This document shows, piece after piece, positions 1-11,295 of a DNA stretch of 64,000 nucleotides. The first letter of the stretch is position 1. Each line of letters begins with the position of its first letter. The stretch is from assembly GCF_004193775.1 (NCBI RefSeq), contig NC_041008.1, forward strand, positions 42,193,136-42,257,135, in the 5' to 3' direction. The translations under genes were made by a program, and so were the position numbers. The notes below the pieces were generated by a model. The model had not been told where the DNA came from. It worked only from the letters and a program-made list of their open reading frames with translations, and ran no database searches. The DNA is from Glycine soja (lineage: Eukaryota; Streptophyta; Magnoliopsida; Fabales; Fabaceae).

Positions 1-430
1 AATACGTTAACAAATAGAATTTGTCTTAAAATACACTAATAATATAACTTATTAAGACTATTATATTAAAAAATTGGAGTGTATACTTAAACAAATTCAT
101 ATATATATATATATATATATATTAAAATATCAGTTAAAAAATTAGTTCATACAGCCACGTTTTGATGACCCATTTTAATTAACCTTCACGAAACACTTTT
201 GACTCATACAAGATTGTAGTAACCAATCACTGAATTAACTTCTCTCTGTCTTTGACTCTTCCGAAAAAATCTTAAAACCAATAAAAGAAAATTAAGATAA
301 TGAAACAATTAATAAAGGAATGGAGCACGCAAAGGTCACTGCCAGTAAATCAGGCCCTCCTATCTAACTCAAAAGTTCGGCTCGACTTTTACTTTCTTTC
401 CATTTCATTAACACGTTCAATTATTTATTC
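1..430. other. AT-rich upstream intergenic DNA
   Basis: No coding potential is seen. A short TA run lies near 97-122. This stretch is the distal upstream region of the polygalacturonase gene, and no specific element is recognised. Confidence 0.5.
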
Positions 431-582
431 CTTATTACATAAAATATCATAGCATATTTTTTTTAATGATTAGTACATAAAATATCATAGCATATATTTT
501 TTAATGATTAGTACATAAAATATCATAGCATATATTTTTTTTTTTATAATTAGTACATAAAATATCATAGCATATAGCATAG
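431..582 (+). repeat. Tandem repeat of about 38-41 bp, four copies, upstream of the polygalacturonase gene
   Basis: A unit built on TACATAAAATATCATAGCAT followed by a T-run and an AT-rich tail is repeated four times in direct order, starting near 431, 471, 510 and 551. The T-run length varies between copies. A degenerate partial copy follows to about 600. The array ends about 90 bp before the TATA box, so it is part of the proximal promoter, but no regulatory role can be shown from sequence. Confidence 0.8.
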
Positions 583-669
583 TAACATAAAATCATAGTT
601 AGTAATAATTGACAAGACATGGAACAAACTAAAATAACCTGCACAGTGCGTTGCCCTCAAATCCTTAGT

Positions 670-677
670 TATAAATA
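670..677 (+). promoter_or_regulatory. TATA box of the polygalacturonase gene
   Basis: TATAAATA lies 131 bp before the chosen ATG at 808. That would place the transcription start near 700 and give a 5' leader of about 100 bp rich in C and A, ending in an A-rich stretch before ATG, which is typical of plant leaders. Confidence 0.6.
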
Positions 678-807
678 CCCTCACAAACCGTTCCAACTCC
701 CATCCCACACCACCTTCTTCACCACTTGCACAACTCCATCTTCCAACTTCTCTCATCACTACCTCGATCATAATCAATCATCTTCAACACTAAAAAAAAT
801 AATAAAA

Positions 808-1488
808 ATGGCAAACCCAACACCAAAACCTAGTCCTAGTCTTATTATCCTTCGTGTGATCTTAGGTTGTTGGTTGTGTTCATCCGTGGCATTGGGAGCC
901 ACATACAATGTGGTCAATTTTGGTGCCAAATCGGATGGCAAAACGGACTCAACCAAGGCATTTCTCAATGCATGGGCCAAAGCTTGTGCTTCGACCAACC
1001 CAGCCTCAATTTACGTGCCACAAGGAAAGTTCTTGCTTAAAAGTGCAACCTTCAATGGGAAATGTAACAACAAGGGTATTTCTATAACAATTGATGGCAC
1101 TTTGGTGGCTCCTTCAGATTATAGGGTCACCGAAAACTCCGGTAACTGGTTGGAATTCGAGCGTGTCAACGGAGTTTCGATTCACGGCGGGGCGCTTGAC
1201 GGCCAAGGCACTGCCTTGTGGGATTGCAAGAACTCCGGCAAAGGAAACTGCCCCAGCGGAGCCACGGTATGTTAAATTAATTAATTTAACTTTCATGGAT
1301 TGAACATTATTCGTTGACATGCACAATTTCTTGCTCCCATTTTTATTTTTTTGATTTGATGTTGGAGGTGGAGTTGTGGACTTGGTGATTAGTGAGAGTT
1401 TGTTTAGTGGGGGAGATTCATGGAACGGTTTTCCACTGCTCAGAGTGGTTGCTAGAAGTTGAAGCAAATATCAAGCAAGGAGTTAGTA

Positions 1489-1571
<83 letters not shown>

Positions 1572-3930
1572 TGTGGTTAGTTTGCTAGAATATTGCTGCT
1601 GCAAGTGGGGCCTGGACTTTTGATAATTTATCTCATCGATTTTTTTTTTTAACATACTAGTACAATTGTATTAGCCACATTATAAGAGACGTTTTTTTTT
1701 TTTTACACATTATAAGAGATTGGCTTTCCTATTCAATATAAATAAAAATATAATACATCAAAAGATATATGAACGTCGAACAATGATGATATATGAGAGA
1801 AAATTTTTTTTGTATGTGAGTGAGGGGTTTAAATTTAAATCATATATTTAATTAAATGTAAATGATTAAAATTTAATGTTATGTGATTTTTAAAAAAAAA
1901 TTATTTGACTTTTTAATATTAGTATTAGATCTTAGTCATGTATGTATGTTTAGACGATTCAGATTTAATCATTTTACTCTCATATTAAAAATATTAAAAA
2001 TATTACTTATAATATCATTACAAAAAATCATATTATTATTATTATAACAATTTTTTTTACACTCGACCAATTATTTATTGAATTTAACTCTGTATGTTTA
2101 ATATGTTTTCAAATTAATTATGGTAAAATGTCAATAAATCTATTATATATGATCATTTGTGATAGTTATTATTTTGTTTTTCTCATGCATGATAAAATTG
2201 ATAATTTTAGTATTAATTAATTAATTTAGAACTCGTCCATCTAATCATTTGATAGTGTAATTTCAACACCAATTCTACTATATTTAATATTCTTCTTCTT
2301 CTTATTATTATTAAACCAAGTCTACAAAACACCATGCTTCTCTTGGCGCTTTGCATGTAAAACAATTATTCGTAAATTTCATATAAAGCAAAGGAGAATT
2401 TGAACTAACCGTAGTTTTGTTTTGTTGTGTTTAGACATTGGCGTTCACCAACTCCAATAACATTGCCATTGGTGGGTTGACCTCAATGAACAGTCAACTG
2501 TTTCACATAGTGTTTAATGGATGCCAGAACGTGAAGCTGCAAGGAGTGAAGGTCTTGGCCGATGGAAACAGCCCCAACACCGACGGCATCCATATCCAAA
2601 TGTCATCACACGTCGCCATCATCAACTCCAAAATTCGAACAGGCGATGATTGCATCTCCATTGGTCCTGGAACCACTAACTTGTGGATCGAAAACATTGC
2701 TTGTGGACCAGGACATGGAATAAGGTATTTTTATTATTATTAATGACGAGGACGAGATTCGAATGTTAAGACCTTTATGCATTTATCCCTACTCCTAGCA
2801 CTAGCGTCGACAGATCCTACTAGTAGGTTAAATTAAGAATGTTGCTCCGTGTTATTAGCGGATTATAGGTGTTGACATGCTTATTATTATCTTTATAATG
2901 TTAATAATTGCAATTTTTTATTGGATTTTGCAGCATTGGAAGCTTGGGAAAGGATTTGAAGGAAGCTGGTGTTCAAAATGTGACAGTTAAAACGGTTACA
3001 TTCACTGGAACTCAAAATGGTGTTAGAATAAAGACGTGGGGGAGACCCAGCAACGGATTTGTGAGGAACGTCCTTTTCCAAGACGCAATCATGGAGAATG
3101 TTGAAAACCCCGTTATAATTGACCAAAACTATTGCTCAGATAACAAGGGTTGCCCCGGTCAGGTATGCAAATTGTAGTATCTCCTGGACCTGGAGGGGCT
3201 AGTGCTTCCTTCGTTTTTTAGTTATTTCCTGCACTCTTCTTTTTTTTTCCAGAATGACCAATCCAAAATGTGAAATTGTTACATTCTGGAATGCACTTCT
3301 CTTTTAATTTGCTTTTAGAATGACCTATCCGGAAGATAAAAACACATTCTGAAAAGAGTGCAGGAAGCAACAACCAACTTGAGTTAAGAAAGAAAAAAGA
3401 TGAACACTAGATCTCTTTGGATATATATCATCCAGTTTAATTAAACACTTATTGAATAACTATTATCATATAGTAAACTGTTATGAATAAATCACTTTTA
3501 GAATTCAAGAAGAAATAAGGTTAAATTGGTTTTATATGCATGATAAGTTAAGACGAAACTCCAATTCTCATTAGAGAATACTGAAGTATAAATAAACTCT
3601 TCCAAACACATCCTAAAATAAATAGGAAAATCATTATGATAAAAGTGAGCTGATTTTGTTTTTAAAGTTTGATTATTTTTTTTTCTTAACCCAATTGAAT
3701 CAATATAATTAACAGGCTTCTGGAGTCAGAGTGATGTGACATACCAAGACATTCATGGAACATCTGCGACCCATGTTGCTGTCAAATTTGATTGCAGTTC
3801 CAAGTATCCATGTAGTGGGATAAAGTTAGAGGATGTGAAGCTCACTTACAAGAACCAACCAGCCCTGGCTTCGTGCAACCATGCTGGTGGAGCAGCATTG
3901 GGTTCAGTTCAACCCGAGAGTTGCTTTTAG
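808..3930 (+). CDS. Polygalacturonase (GH28), four exons, exon-4 junction damaged or alternatively spliced
   Basis: Secreted pectin hydrolase that cleaves alpha-1,4 galacturonosyl bonds in homogalacturonan; resembles pollen-type exopolygalacturonases. Exons: 808-1266, 2435-2724, 2934-3162, then 3716 or 3730-3930. The first three junctions are GT-AG and in phase. The first residues form a signal peptide ending near VALG. GH28 motifs are present: NTD at 201-203, GDD at 223-225, GHG at 246-248 and RIK at 281-283. The expected acceptor at 3715 gives seven residues then TGA, so a 333-aa product lacking the C terminus. The CAG at 3727-3729 used as acceptor restores frame and gives 392 aa, the normal length, ending in ESCF. 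Comparison with the family suggests a lost GTGA unit at 3731-3736. The start at 808 follows the A-rich leader; an upstream in-frame ATG at 619 precedes the TATA box and is rejected. A possible poly(A) signal AATAAA lies at 3960. Confidence 0.88.
1491..1567. repeat. (TA)n microsatellite in polygalacturonase intron 1
   Basis: About 38 uninterrupted TA dinucleotides lie inside the first intron. A tract of this length is self-complementary and expected to vary in length between accessions. Confidence 0.97.
3221..3371. repeat. Small fold-back (MITE-like) sequence in polygalacturonase intron 3
   Basis: TTCCTGCACTCTTCT at 3226-3240 is matched in inverted orientation by AAGAGTGCAGGAA at 3354-3366, with further inverted similarity inside (CCAGAATGACC and TTAGAATGACCTATCC). 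The whole is about 150 bp, typical of a miniature inverted-repeat element. No clear target duplication was found, so the class is unassigned. Confidence 0.4.
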
Positions 3931-4688
3931 TTTTAGAGCATAAACTATATGCACAAAATAATAAAAAATTACCAAGCAAAGATTCTAAATGGTATCACTA
4001 TGATTGTCCCTAGAGTCATACGACAAGATAGGCAAATACAATGTATCACTAGTTTTTTTTTTTCTTGTTTATGGGAAGTGTATGTATCACCATATGTTGT
4101 AGTTTGAGACGTTTGTGGCCCATTGGGCTACGGTGGAGCCTGGTCTTGCAATTGTTATGGACCGTATGTGCTCCGATTTTCTATTACATGATTGTATTTC
4201 GTCTACAAAATATACAAATATTTGTAGTAGTAAATAAAAATGTCGTGTTACTATATATAGGATTTTATAGTACTTTTGTGTTTTCTTGTGATGTATTAAA
4301 TTATATATTTACTAGCCTATTTAAAATGCTTTACTACAAAATGGGTTATTAGGATAAGTTAATAAAAAATTTCAAAAAGATAAACCCGCCTTAAACTTAT
4401 ATAAAATAAATAGGTGTAACTTAACCCCACCCAATTTTACACCTAATAGCAGATTATGCAATAAGAAATTGTACAAAGTCGAAGGTTTCAAATATATGCT
4501 AAAAAGTAATGTTACATAATGCAATGATTTTATTTCTTATTTTTGGTTGATTTAACTAATGTCTGAAACGTTTGTAAGAAGTTATTTTATTATGGTTGCA
4601 AAAAGCTAGGCATAGTTTGAGACATCCATGCTTATTGGAAGCTTGATAACTCTAAATTAAACTAAACACTGGATTTGGAATTATTATT
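3931..4688. other. 3' flank of polygalacturonase, no recognised gene
   Basis: Contains the presumed 3' UTR with an AATAAA at 3960-3965 and then AT-rich DNA up to the edge of the large palindrome. No coding homology is seen. Confidence 0.5.
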
Positions 4689-6613
4689 CTCATCTATTGC
4701 TTTAGAGTCACTTTTATTTTTTAAATACCCTATAGTATTATACATATACTAATTTGGTCTTTTATCATAATATCATAGACAATAGTAATTTTTTATATAT
4801 AAAGCTATGACCTGCAAAGGCATCACAACAGGACAAAAGCAAAAAATTTAAAGTTTGTATTTATGATTTTTTTGTGATTGAGGATTATTGCATTTTTTTA
4901 ATGAAAGAATGCAATTTCATTGGTCATTAAATGAAGTTCATCTACTAGAGATGCCTCATCTAGCACAAATTATTGTTTAGATTTCTGCCAAAATGCAACT
5001 AGAGGCTCATGAACTACTTGATTGAAACGGAAGAGTAAAATCCTCACTTTAGTTTATATCATTATCCTCCAACAATAAACCTAATGTTAATATGGCCATC
5101 ACTAATGCTTAAAGATAGTATGGGAGTCTCCCACAAGTTGGATGTGATCCAGGTCCGAGAGGATAGAAGCATTAGATCTTATCTTATTTTCAAAATTCAT
5201 TTTAAGTCTATATCTTTTAAATGATTCATTTTGGTTGTTTAACTCTCATATTCAAGTTACTATTGTAATTTTGAAACAAAGATTTTTATTTTATTTTATT
5301 TCAAGGCATGATTTTGAATAATTTTTATTTATTTATTTAAGATGTAAATTTGTCTCATTAAATTCACCTACATATAAACTATGAAACTCAATCAATGTTC
5401 GAACCAAAGAGTCATACAAATGGTAAAAATCCCATGAAAAGTAAGCCATAAAAATTACTTGTTAAGTTAAAAGACATTTGTGTCTTAAGATGAATTAGGA
5501 CCCTTAATTATTTTGATTAGATGCAAACAAACGCAAATGTTAAAAGTTATGTCTTAGGAGATATCAAAACATGCTTCATGAGTTTGGGTATGATGTTACA
5601 AGCAATAAAAAACTAAAGTCACGATCTGATCGATACAACATTAAATGATGGTATTTAAGATTTCATTTAATACTTTGTGTTTGAGATTTATTTTGCAATT
5701 CTCCTAGGATCGGTCAAATCCTATAAAGAATAAATGAAGATCAAGTTTTAAAAGTTGTCAATCACCATCAAAAGAAGGGCTTTATTGTACATACCTGCTT
5801 TGACACAAAAAGTAATAGTTTTCTGCTAGAGTGCTTAACATGATAGCTAAAGAGAATGATTTTTCAACAAGAAGTATGTGCATCCAACAACCACAATCTT
5901 GAGACGCAAGCTCAAGAGAAAAAATCTATTTGTTTATATACAACAAACACTTGTTGAAGAATACCTATAAATACCAAAAGCTTTGAAGACATGGGACATG
6001 AACTTACGCGCTCATATTCAAATTCTTTATGTAAAAATTGTATATTTCTATAAATTCTTGTAAAGCTATCAAAACACCTTGAGAGAAAAGACTATGTGTT
6101 TAGATTGTATATCCGTCTATAAGATGATTTAGTGCTAGCTAGTGTGTAAGCTAAATAAAAAATCTTCTGATTTGAATTAGAGCCAACAATAACTTGGTAG
6201 GACAAAGAATACTGGTTGTAACAAGTCTGGAGTAGATCTTGAGTTATAGATCTAGAAGTGGCAATGATTAATACTTGTAACTTGTTGGAGTTAGTGGAAC
6301 TTGGTCATTTGCCAAGAACTGGATGTAATATTAGTGGTTGAGACGAACCAGTATAACTTCTTGTGTCTTATCTTTTCTTGTCTTTTCTTCTTTGCTTTAA
6401 ACTGACTTAGGGTTTGAATTTGATTTTTATTTTGAAAAAACTCTATTTGTTTTACAAAGTCTGACGCTATTGTCTGAACCCATTTACGAAAATATGATCT
6501 TTGTATTTACACGATTTATCATCAGACAATAACATTGTTGTTTAAGAAAAATGTTTTAAAATTTCTAAAATCACAATTCAATCCTCCTTATTGTGATATT
6601 TGCCTTTATAATT

Positions 6614-6625
6614 TGGTATTAGAGC
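6614..6625 (+). promoter_or_regulatory. Retroelement primer-binding site, left arm
   Basis: TGGTATTAGAGC differs by one base from TGGTATCAGAGC, the usual initiator-Met tRNA primer site of plant LTR retrotransposons. It marks the junction of the 5' LTR with the internal region. The mirror copy is at 9359-9370. Confidence 0.7.
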
Positions 6626-6794
6626 TTAACCTCTAAAGGTTGAGCACCTGATAATGTCTAGAGGAAAAGATCCTGGTGTCTAATAACAACAACAAGCTTG
6701 GTTCATTGCTAAGGGAGCATCCTTCATGAGGCCACTAGGTTTCACAGGAGGGGACTATCCATACTAGAAAGATAGAACTAAGATGTACATCAAG

Positions 6795-7640
6795 TGTGCG
6801 TTTGGATTGGCATTTGTAGAATTGATTCAAGATCAAAATGATTTTATACAATTGATTTTAAGTAAACGTGATTTTAGAGTGATGTGATTTTTGTTTGGAT
6901 ACATCTATTGAAAAAATTGATTTTCACATTCAATGATGTTTGGAAAGTAACTATCAAAATTGATTTTGAATGTGGAATTACCAAAATAGGTATTAATTGT
7001 TTGTAGACGTCTTTTGCATTATAATTTACCAAAATAACCGTGTGTAATATCCCAACTGCCTTGATGATTATAGGGTTAGCTAGTTAGTTACCAAATTATT
7101 TTGTTTTTATTTTATTTGTACGGGAAAAGAACCAACATTATGAACCAAGAAATAACACTTATATACTAACCAAACAATATAATAACAGTGTTATTATGAA
7201 CCAACAACACCAAATATAATGCTAACCGAATAACCTTATGAAATTAAATGCTAAACACAACACCAAATATAGCAGTTATGCAGCAAAATAATAGTATAAA
7301 AATAACATGCGGTGGAGATCACAATAAATATAACAGTATAAAAATAACAACAAAACAATAAGCACAACATAAAATAGATGGTGGAAAAAACACACGCATG
7401 CATTAACTTCATAGACAATGGAAAAGGGTGAAGGGCAAAAACGAAAAATCCAACATGGAAATATGAGAATTGATTCTTCCATGACGTAGAAGCAACTCCA
7501 AGGTAGCTTCATCCAAAATTGATTTTCAATACATGAATCACGTCCAACACAATAAACCAAATGTCATGGTTTCCCTTTTTTCACGTTTGACCATTTTTGA
7601 TCCACATCTAGGGGTTTCCAACATGCAACCAAACATACTC
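6795..7640. mobile_element. DNA-transposon-like insertion inside gag, left arm
   Basis: Gag reading is interrupted from about 6795 to 7640. The insert begins GTGTGCGTTTGGATTGGC and ends with sequence whose complement reads GAGTATGTTTGGTTGCATG, which are imperfect terminal inverted repeats. It carries no transposase. The two open frames on its minus strand (7276-7560 and 7564-7761) have no family resemblance and are treated as chance. The same insertion is present in the other arm at about 8344-9189. Confidence 0.45.
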
Positions 7641-7963
7641 CAACTCCACTCAGTACAGACTCTAGCTGATCATCACAATTGAAGATATACCCATTCCTAA
7701 ATCTAAAGCAGAAGGGACAGACATAGACCTTACTATAATGGAGTTGAACGCAAAAGCTCATTATACTCTTACATGCACTTTATCTAGGAATGAGTATAAA
7801 AAGATATGTAGACTGAAGACAACCAAAGAGATATGGGATTTGCTGAGCATCAACTATGAAGGAACATAAGATGTTTAACTAAGAAAAGTTGCCATTCTGA
7901 TGCAACACTAGAAGCTTGAAAGACTATGAAAGAAGGAGAATTTGTTGATGACATGTTTGAAAG

Positions 7964-8020
7964 ACTTCAAGTCTACATATCTCATGTTCCTTCATAGTTG
8001 ATGCTCAACAAATTCTCCTT
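7964..8020. repeat. 57-bp spacer at the palindrome centre
   Basis: The spacer is not unique sequence. It contains a run starting GTTCCTTCATAGTTGATGCT that is also present at about 8119-8140 in the right arm, and TCAAGTCTACATATCT that resembles right-arm sequence near 8166-8182. Both pieces have right-arm orientation, so the spacer looks assembled from copies of nearby arm sequence. Confidence 0.7.
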
Positions 8021-10444
8021 CTTTCAAACATGTCATCAACAAATTCTCCTTCTTTCATAGTCTTTCAAGCTTCTAGTGTTGCATTAGAATGGCAACTTTT
8101 CTCTGTTAAACATCTTATGTTCCTTCATAGTTGATGCTCAGCAAATCCCATATCTCTTTGGTTGTCTTCAGTCTACATATCTTTTTATACTCATTCCTAG
8201 ATAAAGTGCATGTAAGAGTATAATGAGCTTTTGCGTTCAACTCCATTATAGTAAGGTCTATGTCTGTCCCTTCTGCTTTAGATTTAGGAATGGGTATATC
8301 TTCAATTGTGATGATCAGCTAGAGTCTGTACTGAGTGGAGTTGGAGTATGTTTGGTTGCATGTTGGAAACCCCTAGATGTGGATCAAAAATGGTCAAACG
8401 TGAAAAAAGGGAAACCATGACATTTGGTTTATTGTGTTGGACGTGATTCATGTATTGAAAATCAATTTTGGATGAAGCTACCTTGGAGTTGCTTCTACGT
8501 CATGGAAGAATCAATTCTCATATTTCCATGTTGGATTTTTCGTTTTTGCCCTTCACCCTTTTCCATTGTCTATGAAGTTAATGCATGCGTGTGTTTTTTC
8601 CACCATCTATTTTATGTTGTGCTTATTGTTTTGTTGTTATTTTTATACTGTTATATTTATTGTGATCTCCACCGCATGTTATTTTTATACTATTATTTTG
8701 CTGCATAACTGCTATATTTGGTGTTGTGTTTAGCATTTAATTTCATAAGGTTATTCGGTTAGCATTATATTTGGTGTTGTTGGTTCATAATAACACTGTT
8801 ATTATATTGTTTGGTTAGTATATAAGTGTTATTTCTTGGTTCATAATGTTGGTTCTTTTCCCGTACAAATAAAATAAAAACAAAATAATTTGGTAACTAA
8901 CTAGCTAACCCTATAATCATCAAGGCAGTTGGGATATTACACACGATCATTTTGGTAAATTATAATGCAAAAGACATCTACAAACAATTAATACCTATTT
9001 TGGTAATTCCACATTCAAAATCAATTTTGATAGTTACTTTCCAAACATCATTGAATGTGAAAATCAATTTTTTTAATAGATGTATCCAAACAAAAATCAC
9101 ATCACTCTAAAATCACGTTTACTTAAAATCAATTGTATAAAATCATTTTGATCTTGAATCAATTCTACAAATGCCAATCCAAACGCACACTTGATGTACA
9201 TCTTAGTTCTATCTTTCTAGTATGGATAGTCCCCTCCTGTGAAACCTAGTGGCCTCATGAAGGATGCTCCCTTAGCAATGAACCAAGCTTGTTGTTGTTA
9301 TTAGACACCAGGATCTTTTCCTCTAGACATTATCAGGTGCTCAACCCTTAGAGATTAAGCTCTAATACCAAATTATAAAGGCAAATATCACAATAAGGAG
9401 GATTGAATTGTGATTTTAGAAATTTTAAAACATTTTTCTTAAATAACAATGTTATTGTCTGATGATAAATCATGTAAATACAAAGATCATATTTTCGTAA
9501 ATGGGTTCAGACAATAGCGTCAGACTTTGTAAAACAAATAGAGTTTTTTCAAAAGAAAAATCAAATTCAAACCCTAAGTCAGTTTAAAGCAAAGAAGAAA
9601 AGACAAGAAAAGATAAGACACAAGAAGTTATACTGGTTCGTCTCAACCACTAATATTACATCCAGTTCTTGGCAAATGACCAAGTTCCACTAACTCCAAC
9701 AAGTTACAAGTATTAATCATTGTCACTTCTAGATCTATAACTCAAGATCTACTCCAGACTTGTTACAACCAGTATTCTTTGTCCTACCAAGTTATTGTTG
9801 GCTCTAATTCAAATCAGAAGATTTGTTATTTAGCTTACACACTAGCTAGCACTAAATCATCTTATAGACGGATATACAATCTAAACACATAGTCTTTTCT
9901 CTCAAGGTGTTTTGATAGCTTTACAAGAATTTATAGAAATATACAATTTTTACATAAAGAATTTGAATATGAGCGCGTAAGTTCATGTCCCATGTCTTCA
10001 AAGCTTTTGGTATTTATAGGTATTCTTCAACAAGTGTTTGTTGTATATAAACAAATAGATTTTTTCTCTTGAGCTTGCGTCTCAAGATTTTGATTGTTGG
10101 ATGCACATACTTCTTGTTGAAAAATCATTCTCTTTAGCTATCATGTTGAGCACTCTAGCAGAAAACTATTTCTTTTTGTGTCAAAGCAGGTATGTACAAT
10201 AAAGCCCTTCTTTTGATGGTGATTGACAACTTTTAAAACTTGATCTTCATTTATTCTTTATAGGATTTGACAGATCCTAGGAGAATTGCAAAATAAATCT
10301 CAAACACAAAGTATTAAATGAAATCTTAAATACCATCATTTAATGTTGTATCGATCAGATCGTGACTTTAGTTTTTTATTGCTTGTAACATCATACCCAA
10401 ACTCATGAAGCATGTTTTGATATCTCCTAAGACATAACTTTTAA
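8021..10444 (-). mobile_element. Right-arm mirror copy of the copia-like remnant
   Basis: Inverted copy of the left-arm element: gag (minus) from about 8021 to 8244, the DNA-transposon-like insert at about 8344-9189, the primer site complement GCTCTAATACCA at 9359-9370, and LTR-like DNA beyond. The two gag fragments thus face each other head to head across the spacer. Confidence 0.6.
8344..9189. mobile_element. DNA-transposon-like insertion, right-arm copy
   Basis: Mirror of the 6795-7640 insert. Its presence in both arms shows that it entered gag before the inverted duplication formed. Open frames at 8223-8420 and 8424-8708 (plus) are mirrors of the left-arm frames and carry no recognisable domain. 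Confidence 0.45.
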
Positions 10445-11295
10445 CATTTGCGTTTGTTTGCATCTAATCAAAATAATTAAGGGTCCTAATTCATCTTAAG
10501 ACACAAATGTCTTTTAACTTAACAAGTAATTTTTATGGCTTACTTTTCATGGGATTTTTACCATTTGTATGACTCTTTGGTTCGAACATTGATTGAGTTT
10601 CATAGTTTATATGTAGGTGAATTTAATGAGACAAATTTACATCTTAAATAAATAAATAAAAATTATTCAAAATCATGCCTTGAAATAAAATAAAATAAAA
10701 ATCTTTGTTTCAAAATGACAATAGTAACTTGAATATGAGAGTTAAATAACCAAAATGAATCATTTAAAAGATATAGACTTAAAATGAATTTTGAAAATAA
10801 GATAAGATCTAATGCTTCTATCCTCTCGGACCTGGATCACATCCAACTTGTGGGAGACTCCCATACTATCTTTAAGGCATTAGTGATGGCCATATTAACA
10901 TTAGGTTTATTGTTGGAGGATAATGATATAAACTAAAGTGAGGATTTTACTCTTCCGTTTCAATCAAGTAGTTCATGAGCCTCTAGTTGCATTTTGGCAG
11001 AAATCTAAACAATAATTTGTGCTAGATGAGGCATCTCTAGTAGATGAACTTCATTTAATGACCAATGAAATTGCATTCTTTCATTAAAAAAATGCAATAA
11101 TCCTCAATCACAAAAAAATCATAAATACAAACTTTAAATTTTTTGCTTTTGTCCTGTTGTGATGCCTTTGCAGGTCATAGCTTTATATATAAAAAATTAC
11201 TATTGTCTATGATATTATGATAAAGACCAAATTAGTATATGTATAATACTATAGGGTATTTAAAAAATAAAAGTGACTCTAAAGCAATAGATGAG

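Larger units (their letters stand above)
5540..7963 (+). mobile_element. Left-arm copia-like retroelement remnant: LTR end, primer site and gag
   Basis: A primer-binding site TGGTATTAGAGC at 6614-6625 (one change from the initiator-Met tRNA complement) follows LTR-like DNA that contains a TATAAATA near 5966. Gag begins near 6654 and is decayed by stops. After an interruption, 7740-7963 encodes recognisable UBN2-type gag, with short runs such as ELNAKAHYTLTCTLSRNEYK and TTKEIWDLLSINYEGT, again with stops. Reverse transcriptase and integrase are absent because the arm ends inside gag. The 5' LTR edge could not be fixed, so the start given here is approximate. Confidence 0.6.
4689..11295. repeat. 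6.6 kb near-perfect palindrome (two arms of about 3.28 kb, 57-bp spacer)
   Basis: The left arm 4689-7963 reappears in inverted orientation as 8021-11295. Paired positions sum to 15984 at both the outer edge (4689/11295) and the inner edge (7963/8021), so insertions and deletions nearly cancel. Open frames at 7276-7560 and 7564-7761 on the minus strand have exact mirror twins at 8424-8708 and 8223-8420 on the plus strand with identical translations. Spot comparison shows scattered single-base differences (for example near 6637/9347 and 7877/8106) and one compensated 1-bp indel near 4761. Symmetry stops abruptly outside 4689 and 11295. Confidence 0.97.

Noticed and set aside
619..807. Upstream in-frame ATG of the polygalacturonase
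   Set aside because: It precedes the TATA box at 670 and would place the signal peptide internally.
7276..8708. Four open frames (60-95 aa) in mirror pairs around the palindrome centre as genes
   Set aside because: They lie in the DNA-transposon-like insert, have no domain resemblance, and are duplicated only because of the inverted repeat.
4689..11295. Palindrome as an assembly artefact
   Set aside because: Arms carry real substitutions and a small indel, and the spacer is non-trivial; an artefact would give identical arms. Not fully excluded without long reads.
4689..11295. Palindrome as a transposon with very long TIRs
   Set aside because: The arms end inside decayed retroelement and flanking DNA, no target duplication is seen at 4689/11295, and there is no transposase.
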